Assembly (NCBI GenBank): GCA_046349875.1
Contig: JAXMBN010000010.1
Coordinates: forward strand, 62,001-126,000
Direction: 5' to 3'
DNA length: 64,000 bases
DNA from: JAXMBN01 sp046349875
GTDB lineage: Bacteria > Planctomycetota > Planctomycetia > Pirellulales > Pirellulaceae
In this document: one piece after another, positions 17,557-25,740 of the stretch
How the letters are laid out: each line of letters opens with the position of its first letter
How positions within the stretch are numbered: the stretch's first letter is position 1
Made by a program: the position numbers and the translations under genes
The notes under the pieces: generated by a model
Told to the model about the DNA's origin: nothing
The model's input: only the letters and a program-made list of their open reading frames with translations
The model's database searches: none

Positions 17557-17955
17557 ATGATCGAGCGTGAACTAGTCGTCCAGATGTTTGAGGAAATGCA
17601 ATCGGAAGGAGTGAATACCGATTTGGAAATGGTGTGGGGTTATTACTTCACCGATTCCAATGTCGACAAACTTGAGGCGGCCGTGCCAAGTCTGGAAGAA
17701 CGCGGATTCGAGTTTGTTGAAATGCTTGAAACCGAACCTGAAGATGGTGAGGATAAGTTCTTTATCCTTCACATGGAACGCGTTGAATCTCATAACGTCG
17801 ATTCTCTCGATAAGCTCAACCAAGAACTCGAGAGTTTTGCAGCTGAACTCGGTTTGGAATCGTACGACGGAATGGATGTCGCTCCTTTCGATGATGACCT
17901 GCCGGAAGATGAGTGCGAGGATGAAGATTGTGGTCACGATCACGATCATGGCTAA
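17557..17955 (+). CDS. RraB-like protein (regulator of ribonuclease E activity B family)
   Basis: 132 residues from ATG 17557; the longer frame from GTG 17521 is rejected because that codon lies in the terminator stem. The body (LEMVWGYYFTDSNVDKLEAAVPSLEERGFEFVEM) matches the RraB/DUF1260 fold, a small alpha/beta protein that in gamma-proteobacteria binds RNase E and alters its composition. Whether it acts on an RNase in this organism is not known. Odd feature: the last 17 residues (PEDECEDEDCGHDHDHG) are rich in Asp, Glu, Cys and His, like a metal-binding tail. The next gene starts 26 bp downstream. Confidence 0.78.
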   Translation: MIERELVVQMFEEMQSEGVNTDLEMVWGYYFTDSNVDKLEAAVPSLEERGFEFVEMLETEPEDGEDKFFILHMERVESHNVDSLDKLNQELESFAAELGLESYDGMDVAPFDDDLPEDECEDEDCGHDHDHG

Positions 17956-17981
17956 CCAAAGAGTGTGAGGTTCATGAAGTC

Positions 17982-20024
17982 GTGCGCCACCTATCTTTGC
18001 TTGGCTGGAGTCTTGGGGTACTTCTCTTTCTAGCTTCCATAGCATGGGGTGGAGCAACTGCTTCGCAATGGGTGGTCGTGGTGAATGCAGATTCTCCAAC
18101 CTCCCGCACCGTGGCCAATCATTTTTGTGAACTGCGTCAGATACCATCGCGCAACGTCATTTTCCTGCGCGATGTTCCCAACCGCGAAACGGCAACGGTC
18201 GACGAGTTTCGCGAGAAGATTCTTTCGCCCTTGCTCCAAGAAATCGAATCGCGTGGTTTATCGCCCCATCTGCAAGGAATCGCTTACTCGGCAGACTTCC
18301 CAACGGCGATCGATTTTCTCCCTGATACCCTCGACCTCAAATCCCGTTCGCCGTATCTCATCCCTACGGGTTCGATCAATAGCCTGACCTATTTGTACCG
18401 GCTCTGTTTGGCAAAAAGCCCTTCCATGTTAAGCATGGAGGCAAATCTTTATGCGTGCCGCGAAGGAAAGTGGATCCTTGAAAAAGGTGTCCCGGCATCG
18501 AAACAAGCAGATTGGGATCATTGGGTGCAATTGCTTAGCGAGGGCAAAAAAGAAGAGGCGAAGAAGGGTTTACAGGCACTGCTACAAGCCTATCCCAACA
18601 ACTTTGCCATGAGTTATCTAGCAGCGCAGCAATGGGCCAAGCAAGGTGACTTGGAGGTTGCACTGGAGCTCTTGGAGCTCTCGATTGGACAGGGATGGTG
18701 TTACGGCGAAATGCTGAAGCAAGATGAAGCCTTTGCTCCACTGCGAGATTCCTCCAAGTTTCAATTGCTTCGCGATTCCTGTCCTACGGTATCCTTTGAC
18801 TATCAGCGGGGGCGCGGGTTTGATGCTCGCACGTATTGGGCTCCAAGCGGGATCGGGATGCCCACCGATCAAGACGGCATGGCCTATCTCTTGTCGACCG
18901 TTCTTGCGGTTACACGCGGTGATGGCAATTCGATCGACGAGGTTGTGAGCTATCTCCGCAAATCCAGAGAGGCCGACTTTAGCCAGCCTGAGGGCAAGTT
19001 CTTTTTCACCAAGACGGACGATGTTCGAACAACGACTCGTGTTCCGATGTTCGATCTCGCTTGCAATCGACTTAAAGAACTAGGGCACCAAGCTGACGTG
19101 ATCACGGATCGCATGCCTATGTTTGAAAAATCGGTTTTGGGGGTCACGATGGGAGCGGCCTCTTTTCAGTGGCGAGCCTCTGCATCGCATTTTCAACCGG
19201 GAGCAATCGCGGAGAATCTAACGAGCTTGGGTGGAGCGATGGCTTCGCAGGGGGACCAGACCAAGCTGACCGAGTATTTGCGGTACGGAGCTGCTGGAAG
19301 TAGTGGCGCAGTGACCGAACCCTATACGATTCCCTTTAAGTTTCCACATCCGATGATTCATGCGCACTATGCGGAAGGAGCAACCTTAGCAGAAGCGTTT
19401 TATCTTTCGGTGAATGGTCCTTACCAATTATTGATCGTTGGTGATCCGCTTTGCCAACCCTTTGCCATTCCTCCGAAGGTTCAGGTGAGTGGATTGACTG
19501 CAGGGCAGACGATTGGTCGCAAAGTGGCTCTGCAAATCGGAACAAAAGGACTTGATGCCGAGTCTCTACCGGTGCGCATGGACCTGGTGTTAGATGGCAA
19601 ATGGATGCGGACTCTCCCTTTTGTGCCGCGGTTACAATTTGATTTGGCAAATGACATCGAAGATGGCTTTCACGAATTGCGCTTGCTCTTTACAGATGCA
19701 ACGCACATGCAACACAAGTGGGAAGAGTCCATCCCGTTCGTGGTCGGAAAGCAGGAAGCCATTCGGGTTGAGAAGAGCATCGATACCAAATTGGGAAAAC
19801 GCAAGCTACGCGTTCGATGCCAAGGACCGCAAGGATGGACGCTCAGCCTTCGTCATCATTGGAATGAAGTCGCCCAATCCGACAAATCGACGGCTGATTT
19901 TGAAATCGATTTGGAAGCTTTTGGTAAAGGTCCCATTCGCTTTCAGGTAGTTGCTGCCCAGAAGGAGCGACTCCTTTTCAGCAAACCATGGACGGTTGAT
20001 GTGGATACTGCAACCATTCAATAG
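17982..20024 (+). CDS. TIGR03790 family exported protein with an inserted TPR-like segment
   Basis: About 680 residues if GTG 17982 is used; GAGG at 17967-17970 and an immediately following signal peptide (LGWSLGVLLFLASIAWGGATA) support it. The frame is open back to 17928, overlapping the RraB gene. The N-terminal part (VVVVNADSPTSRTVANHFCE) and the C-terminal part (GAAGSSGAVTEPYTIPFKFP, YAEGATLAEAFYLS, VGDPLCQPFA) match TIGR03790, a family of unknown function common in planctomycetes and myxobacteria. Between them, about residues 180-250, lies an alpha-helical TPR-like insert (GLQALLQAYPNNFAMSYLAA). The final 180 residues are beta-rich and not recognised. Confidence 0.8.
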   Translation: MRHLSLLGWSLGVLLFLASIAWGGATASQWVVVVNADSPTSRTVANHFCELRQIPSRNVIFLRDVPNRETATVDEFREKILSPLLQEIESRGLSPHLQGIAYSADFPTAIDFLPDTLDLKSRSPYLIPTGSINSLTYLYRLCLAKSPSMLSMEANLYACREGKWILEKGVPASKQADWDHWVQLLSEGKKEEAKKGLQALLQAYPNNFAMSYLAAQQWAKQGDLEVALELLELSIGQGWCYGEMLKQDEAFAPLRDSSKFQLLRDSCPTVSFDYQRGRGFDARTYWAPSGIGMPTDQDGMAYLLSTVLAVTRGDGNSIDEVVSYLRKSREADFSQPEGKFFFTKTDDVRTTTRVPMFDLACNRLKELGHQADVITDRMPMFEKSVLGVTMGAASFQWRASASHFQPGAIAENLTSLGGAMASQGDQTKLTEYLRYGAAGSSGAVTEPYTIPFKFPHPMIHAHYAEGATLAEAFYLSVNGPYQLLIVGDPLCQPFAIPPKVQVSGLTAGQTIGRKVALQIGTKGLDAESLPVRMDLVLDGKWMRTLPFVPRLQFDLANDIEDGFHELRLLFTDATHMQHKWEESIPFVVGKQEAIRVEKSIDTKLGKRKLRVRCQGPQGWTLSLRHHWNEVAQSDKSTADFEIDLEAFGKGPIRFQVVAAQKERLLFSKPWTVDVDTATIQ

Positions 20025-20044
20025 AGGATTCGATCCATGGACGA

Positions 20045-20956
20045 TCAGCCTTCAAACAAACGGGTACTAAAGTATCGTTCGGCTCGATCGCAAAGCAGCG
20101 TTACCACTCGAGCTTGCTCTGGCATGGTCTTCGCAAGCTGAAGTGCTGCGGCCACATTGGCTCCCGAGGAAGACCCAACTAGCAGTCCGAATTCGCGATT
20201 GAGTCTTCGCGTCATATGCATGGCCTCTTCGCTGGAGACCTTCAATGTTCCATCGATGGGGACGTTTTGTAGAAGAGGAGGCACGAATCCTCCAGCGATT
20301 CCTTCGATCCAATGGCAACAGGCTTCTTCACCGGCTAACAATGCTGCTTCGGCGGGTTCCATGGCATAAACTTTTGTCTGTGGATTCTGGCGTTTTAGTG
20401 CCTTCGAGCATCCTGCGAGCGTACCGCCAGTTCCGTATCCAGACACAAAGGCATCGATGTGTTGGTTCATTTGTTCAAGCATTTCCACTCCAGTTTCATG
20501 CTCATGGTCCCATGCGTTGAGCGGATTCTCAAACTGTCGAGGAAGAAAGTACCGCGGATCGTCTGCAGCCATTTGGCGCGTCATTTCGATACCACGCCGA
20601 TATCCTTGATCGGAGAATAGAATCAATTCCGCGCCGAAGTGTTGAATGATCTTACGCCGTTCGCCGCTTGCTTTCTCGGACATCACGATGGCAACCTTGT
20701 ATCCTCTTGCTGCTCCCACCATGGCAAAGGCAATACCCGTGTTGCCACTGGTGCATTCGAGCAGGATCGAATCGGACGAAAGCAGGCCTCGTTTTTCAGC
20801 ATCTAAAACGATCGTCCGCGCGAGACGATCTTTGATGCTTCCACTCGGATTGAGAAACTCGCACTTAACCCAGATGGTGCGTTGGGCATCGGAGAAGTGA
20901 ATGGGGATGGTTGGGGTATGGCCGATGAGTCGAAGCAAAGCGTCGCCGCGCTGCAT
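20045..20956 (-). CDS. Cysteine synthase/cystathionine beta-synthase family PLP enzyme
   Basis: 303 residues from ATG 20956 (an upstream frame to 20998 would add 14 unrelated residues). Fold-type II PLP motifs: NPSGSIKDRLA with the Schiff-base Lys, the phosphate-binding and substrate loops CTSGNTGIAF and GYGTGGTLAG, and the cofactor ring-contact GSSSGAN near the C-terminus. The expected reaction is beta-replacement on O-acetylserine or serine. Residues alone do not separate CysK, CysM and cystathionine beta-synthase cores; there is no CBS domain. It is convergent with the TIGR03790 gene (20 bp apart) and has no sulfur-metabolism neighbour. Confidence 0.9.
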   Translation of the reverse strand: MQRGDALLRLIGHTPTIPIHFSDAQRTIWVKCEFLNPSGSIKDRLARTIVLDAEKRGLLSSDSILLECTSGNTGIAFAMVGAARGYKVAIVMSEKASGERRKIIQHFGAELILFSDQGYRRGIEMTRQMAADDPRYFLPRQFENPLNAWDHEHETGVEMLEQMNQHIDAFVSGYGTGGTLAGCSKALKRQNPQTKVYAMEPAEAALLAGEEACCHWIEGIAGGFVPPLLQNVPIDGTLKVSSEEAMHMTRRLNREFGLLVGSSSGANVAAALQLAKTMPEQARVVTLLCDRAERYFSTRLFEG

Positions 20957-21320
20957 AGCAAAAATCCAAAGGTGCGTCGTACGAGGAATCGGGTTCAAGA
21001 AAAAATACTAATGCACCATGGTACCAAGTCCCACCCGGACGTAACCCCCGAGCAGGGCTCGATTCTACAAGGAAAAGTGCCTGAGATTCCAATCGTATGA
21101 GTTGGAATGGCTTATCGGCCCAGAAGTTCCAATACCCAAAGAAGCTTTGCCAGCTACAATAAAAGTAGTGCGGGGTTCAACAGTGCCAATGACAATGATT
21201 TGAGTTTGGTCCCGCATCCCGCCCCTTATGCACCCCTACCCCCTTTATCGTCCTTCACTCCAGGTGTTTTCTTGGGGATGGAAGGCAAGCTTGTGTATGG
21301 CCCATCTTTTGTCATCGCTT

Positions 21321-23987
21321 ATGTATCGACGGTCGGCTTTTTGCTTGGCCGCTTTCACAGCATTGGTTGCCTGTGATCCTGCCTTGTTTGGCCAGGTAGC
21401 ATCGAAAGCGGACGAGGCCGCGAAGGTCGATTTCTTTGAATCGAAGATCCGTCCGGCCCTCATCCAGTATTGCTACGAATGCCATTCAGCCGAAGCCAAG
21501 GAAGCCAACGGTGGCTTGTTGCTGGATAGCCAGCCCGCCATGGTCAAAGGGGGTGAGCGAGGCAATGTGATGGCGGGGGAGGATTATCAGAAATCACTTC
21601 TTTGGCGGGCCATCAACTATCACGAAGCCGATTTGCAGATGCCGCCGAGTGGCAAAATGCCGGAGGAGACCATAGCCGCATTCCGCGAGTGGATGACAAC
21701 GGGTGCGGTCGATCCTCGCAAAGAAGCAACAGCGATGGCCAAAGAAGATGCCAAAGAATCGATGGAGTCGAAGACTGCGAAACATTGGGCCTATCAACCT
21801 CCTGTAGCGCCTGCTTTGCCCGAAGTCAAAAGCAAAGATTGGATACGAAACGATATCGATCGATTCATTCTTGCCAAATTGGAGCAGGCAGAGTTGCCTC
21901 CAAATCCAGAAGCCAATCGAAGGACGTTGATTCGACGATTGAGCGTCGATTTAACTGGGGTGCCTCCGACGTACGAAGAGATCTTGGCCTTTGAGCAAGA
22001 CAATCGGCCCGATGCCTATGAAAAATGTGTAGAACGATTGTTGGATCAACCACACTTCGGTGAACGATTCGCTCGCTATTGGATGGACATTGTTCGCTAT
22101 GCGGATAACAAAGGGTATGTGTTTCAGGAAGATCGTGAATACCCGCATGCCTATCGCTATCGCGATTGGTTGATCAAAGCTTTCAATTCCGATATGGGCT
22201 ATGATCGCTTTCTACAATTGCAATTGGCGGCCGATCGACTCGATCCCGAAAACAAAGAAGGTCATCTCGATGCCATGGGCATGATGACTCTGGGACGAAG
22301 GTTTCTCAACAATCCCAATGACATTGCGGATGATCGCATCGACGTCATGACGCGAGGTTTCATGGCGATGACCGTTGGGTGTGCTCGTTGCCATGACCAT
22401 AAGTTCGATCCGGTAAAGATGGCCGACTACTATTCTCTGCATGGAGTCTTGGTCAACAGCAAGGAACCAGGTGGCGATCCTTCACCACTTCGCATGGTGG
22501 ATAAAGAAGATCCGAAGCCGTCGTATATTTTCTTGCGTGGCCAGCCAGGAAACCGCGGCGATACGATTGAGCGAAAGTTTGTTTCGTTCCTCTCTAAAGA
22601 GCCCGTGCCTTTGAATACCGGTAGCGGTCGGATCGACGTCGCGAACGCGATTGCGTCCCCACAAAACCCACTCACAGCTCGCGTCTACGTCAATCGCGTT
22701 TGGGATTGGATCATGGGGGCGCCATTCGTCGATTCCACAAGCGATTTTGGACTTCGATGCGAATCCCCGTTGCAGCAAGATTTGCTCGACCATTTGGCGA
22801 TCGCATTCGTTCGGGAGGGGTGGAGTACCAAAAAGTTGATTCAGCGAATCGTAACGTCCGCGACCTACCGTCAAACGAGCGAACAGCGATCGGATGGGTT
22901 GGCGAAAGATCCTGAAAACCGATTGTGGTGGAAAGCAAATCGTGGCCGAATGGAGCTGGAGTCCTACTTGGATGCCATGTTGGTTACCACTGGTGAAATG
23001 GATCGAAGTATCGGGGGAGCGAGTGTCAAGATTCATGAAGCTCCCTATCCCAAGCGAAGAACGATGTATGCCTATATCGATCGCCAAAACTTGCCTGGGC
23101 TCTTTCGATCATTCGACTTTGCAAATCCGGATTCGCATTCTCCGAGACGGGCTGTGACCACGGTACCTCAGCAAGGTTTGTTTGCATTGAATAGTGGTTG
23201 GGTACGACACGTTGCGAGCCGCCTTGGTGACCAAGCCACCGAGCAAGTCGCGAAGCAGGATAAAGGGCAAGTACGTTCGCATGATGCGGCGATCAAATAC
23301 TTGTTTCAACAAGTATTGGCTCGCAATCCTGAACCGCAAGAATGGCAGTGGGCTCAGTCCTATCTGGCGAAGATTGGACCTTCCGAATCGGCCAAGGTTC
23401 CTCATGCAACTTGGCGTTACGGTTATGGCACATGGAATCGCGAGCAGAAGAAGCTCGAAGCGTTTCAGGATTTACCCGTGTATGCCAATAAGCAGTGGAA
23501 AGGTGGTCCTGCACTGCCTGATCCAACGTTGGGATGGGTGATGTTGGACGAAGGGGGAGGACATCCTGGTGGCGGTGCCGAACGGGTTGCCATACGTCGA
23601 TGGACGGCTCCGCATGCTGGAAATCTAAGGATCGATGGTCAATTGCAGCATCCCGCAGAGGCTGGCGATGGAATCAAAGCCTATATCGTGAAGAATGGAA
23701 GCGAAGTGCTCGGCGAGTGGTCATGCAAGAATGGAAAAGAGAAGGCTGCCGTTTCGAAGGTCGACTGTGCAGCAGGTGATACGATTGATTTCATCGTCGA
23801 CTGTGGTGCCGATGAAAACTCTGACGGATTTAAGTGGTCTAGCCAAATATTCCTTACCCAGGATTCCCAGGAAGTCTACCGAAGCAAAGAGCATTTTGCA
23901 GGGAGCGAGCTTCAACGCGAGTACTCGGCCTATGCGCAACTAGCCCAAGCCCTGCTTGCTACCAATGAGTTTTGCTTTGTCGATTAG
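21321..23987 (+). CDS. Planctomycete cytochrome C-type/DUF1549/DUF1553 protein with C-terminal sugar-binding-like domain
   Basis: 888 residues from ATG 21321; in-frame ATGs at 21297 and further upstream are possible. The start gives a signal with lipobox-like LVAC (residues 15-18), so it may be a lipoprotein. PSCyt1 motif CYECH at 51-55 followed by GGLLLDSQ, then DUF1549 (about 165-380, with CARCHDHKFDPV near 354) and DUF1553 (about 440-650). The last 190 residues hold a jelly-roll-like domain (RIDGQLQHPAEAGDGIKAYI, KVDCAAGDTIDFIVDCG) often attached to these proteins. Paired with the DUF1501 gene 12 bp downstream. Function unproven; periplasmic. Confidence 0.9.
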   Translation: MYRRSAFCLAAFTALVACDPALFGQVASKADEAAKVDFFESKIRPALIQYCYECHSAEAKEANGGLLLDSQPAMVKGGERGNVMAGEDYQKSLLWRAINYHEADLQMPPSGKMPEETIAAFREWMTTGAVDPRKEATAMAKEDAKESMESKTAKHWAYQPPVAPALPEVKSKDWIRNDIDRFILAKLEQAELPPNPEANRRTLIRRLSVDLTGVPPTYEEILAFEQDNRPDAYEKCVERLLDQPHFGERFARYWMDIVRYADNKGYVFQEDREYPHAYRYRDWLIKAFNSDMGYDRFLQLQLAADRLDPENKEGHLDAMGMMTLGRRFLNNPNDIADDRIDVMTRGFMAMTVGCARCHDHKFDPVKMADYYSLHGVLVNSKEPGGDPSPLRMVDKEDPKPSYIFLRGQPGNRGDTIERKFVSFLSKEPVPLNTGSGRIDVANAIASPQNPLTARVYVNRVWDWIMGAPFVDSTSDFGLRCESPLQQDLLDHLAIAFVREGWSTKKLIQRIVTSATYRQTSEQRSDGLAKDPENRLWWKANRGRMELESYLDAMLVTTGEMDRSIGGASVKIHEAPYPKRRTMYAYIDRQNLPGLFRSFDFANPDSHSPRRAVTTVPQQGLFALNSGWVRHVASRLGDQATEQVAKQDKGQVRSHDAAIKYLFQQVLARNPEPQEWQWAQSYLAKIGPSESAKVPHATWRYGYGTWNREQKKLEAFQDLPVYANKQWKGGPALPDPTLGWVMLDEGGGHPGGGAERVAIRRWTAPHAGNLRIDGQLQHPAEAGDGIKAYIVKNGSEVLGEWSCKNGKEKAAVSKVDCAAGDTIDFIVDCGADENSDGFKWSSQIFLTQDSQEVYRSKEHFAGSELQREYSAYAQLAQALLATNEFCFVD

Positions 23988-23999
23988 GATGCCATTGAA

Positions 24000-25433
24000 A
24001 TGAACCAACCCGATATTCGATCGTTGCAATGCTCGCGCCGTGACGCTTTGATGCGTTGTGGAATGGGCTTCGGAGCATTGGCCCTGCACCCGTTGATGCA
24101 GGAGTATGCGGTTGCGGAAGAGCGGCAATCCAATCCCATGCTTCCCAAGGCTCCGCACTTTCCTGCGAAGGCCAAGCATGTCATTCACATCTTTGCTAAC
24201 GGTGGGCCATCGCACGTTGATACGTTCGATCCTAAGCCCATGTTGACCAAGTATGCGGGCAAGCCAATGCCTGGCGAGACGCCTCGCACCGAACGTCCAA
24301 CGGGTTCACTCTATCCAAGTCCGTTTCACTTTCAGCGATATGGTCAATCTGGAATCGAAGTGAGCGAGCTGTTTCAGAATTTGGCGCAGCACATCGATGA
24401 TATTTGCGTGATTCGATCGATGCATGCCGATGTGCCCAACCATGAACCCTCGTTGCTTTTGATGAATACGGGCGAGCCACGTTTGGTTCGTCCGAGTGTC
24501 GGGTCATGGCTAACCTATGGGCTTGGGACGGAAAATCAGAATCTTCCGGCCTTTATCGCCATGTGTCCGGGAGGGTATCCGATTCAAGAATCCCAGAACT
24601 GGCAGTCGGGATTTTTGCCGGGAATCTACCAAGGCACGTATGTGAATACCAATCACGAATCGGTGGATAAGCTGATTGAAAACGTTGCGAATCCACACTT
24701 GCCCCTGGAATCGCAGCGAGCTCAGCTCGATTTCATTCAAGCGATGAATGCCAAGCACCGAGAGTCACGGCATTCGGATCCGTTGATTGAAGCTCGAATT
24801 CAATCGATGGAACTAGCCTATCGAATGCAGACGGAGGCCAGCGATGCCTTCGATATCACTCGCGAACCACAGCATGTTCGCGATATGTACGGCACGGGAG
24901 TCCACGCGCGTCAGCTTTTGATTGCTCGTCGCTTGGTGGAACGAGGCGTACGCTTTGTGCAGCTCTGGCACGGTGATGGACAGCCGTGGGACAATCACGA
25001 TCATCTCGAACGCGAGCATCGCAAGTTGGCAGGACAATGTGACAAGCCGTTGGCGGCCCTTCTATTCGACCTCAAGCGTCTTGGGTTGCTGGATGAAACG
25101 CTGGTGATCTTCGGGGGCGAATTTGGTCGCACACCCACGGTCGAGATGCCCAAGCAAGGATCGAATGCAGGGACGATGACCGGCCGCGATCACAATCACT
25201 ACGGATTCACCGTTTGGATGGCGGGTGGCGGAGTCAAGGGTGGGCAAGTGTATGGGGCAACCGATGAATTTGGATTCAAGGCCGTCGAAAATCGGATGCA
25301 CGTTCATGACCTGCACGCTACCATGTTGCACCTCATGGGATTCGATCATGAGAAGCTAACCTATCGTTGGGCAGGTCGCGATTTCCGACTCACCGATCTC
25401 TATGGTCGCGTCATCAAAGACATAATCGCGTAA
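24000..25433 (+). CDS. DUF1501 family exported protein
   Basis: 477 residues from ATG 24000, 12 bp after the DUF1549/DUF1553 stop, so clearly co-transcribed. The N-terminus has a twin-arginine-like signal (CSRRDALMRCGMGFGALAL, Arg 13-14). DUF1501 landmarks: VIHIFANGGPSHVDTFDPKP, WLTYGLGTENQNLPAFIA, IFGGEFGRTPTVEMP and GRDHNHYGFTVWMAGGGVKG. It belongs to a different sub-branch from the DUF1501 protein at 273-1577, which lacks the HNHYGFTVWMAGGGVKG wording. Probably acts with its neighbour in the periplasm; the reaction is unknown. Confidence 0.92.
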   Translation: MNQPDIRSLQCSRRDALMRCGMGFGALALHPLMQEYAVAEERQSNPMLPKAPHFPAKAKHVIHIFANGGPSHVDTFDPKPMLTKYAGKPMPGETPRTERPTGSLYPSPFHFQRYGQSGIEVSELFQNLAQHIDDICVIRSMHADVPNHEPSLLLMNTGEPRLVRPSVGSWLTYGLGTENQNLPAFIAMCPGGYPIQESQNWQSGFLPGIYQGTYVNTNHESVDKLIENVANPHLPLESQRAQLDFIQAMNAKHRESRHSDPLIEARIQSMELAYRMQTEASDAFDITREPQHVRDMYGTGVHARQLLIARRLVERGVRFVQLWHGDGQPWDNHDHLEREHRKLAGQCDKPLAALLFDLKRLGLLDETLVIFGGEFGRTPTVEMPKQGSNAGTMTGRDHNHYGFTVWMAGGGVKGGQVYGATDEFGFKAVENRMHVHDLHATMLHLMGFDHEKLTYRWAGRDFRLTDLYGRVIKDIIA

Positions 25434-25471
25434 TCGACCGCAGCTCGAGTTTTCATGGGTAAAACTTGCTA

Positions 25472-25738
25472 CTAAATGCCCATATCCGAAAGTCGATCTG
25501 TCACTTGCGAAAGAAGGGATGTCAACTGAGGATGTCGTGCTTCGAGTTGGGAGACCCAATTCGATAGACGCTCCGACAGCGTACTCGACTCTGAGCTCTC
25601 TTGTTGTTTGTCGAGCAGCTCCTGGATCTCGCCCATAATCGAACGCAGAGCTTCGATCGAGGGTTGGTCCAGCTCTTGGGTTTGTCCAACTTCTTGATGA
25701 AGTCTTCGAACAATTTCTCGAATGTCTTCTTTCGACAT
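25472..25738 (-). CDS. DUF4404 family small protein
   Basis: 88 residues. The pattern RRLHQEVGQTQELDQPSIEAL, then EIQELLDKQQ, then HPQLTSLLSQVTDRLSDMGI at the C-terminus fits DUF4404, a short, mostly helical, cytoplasmic family of unknown function. Its start lies 2 bp after the stop of the P-type ATPase gene, so both are surely on one transcript and probably translationally coupled. No catalytic residues are apparent; a regulatory or chaperone role for the pump is only a guess. Confidence 0.82.
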   Translation of the reverse strand: MSKEDIREIVRRLHQEVGQTQELDQPSIEALRSIMGEIQELLDKQQESSESSTLSERLSNWVSQLEARHPQLTSLLSQVTDRLSDMGI

Positions 25739-25740
25739 GG

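Noticed and set aside
21107..21376. Open frame on the + strand before the DUF1549/DUF1553 gene
   Set aside because: It overlaps the start of the real gene in another frame and its composition (Pro/Ser runs) looks non-coding.
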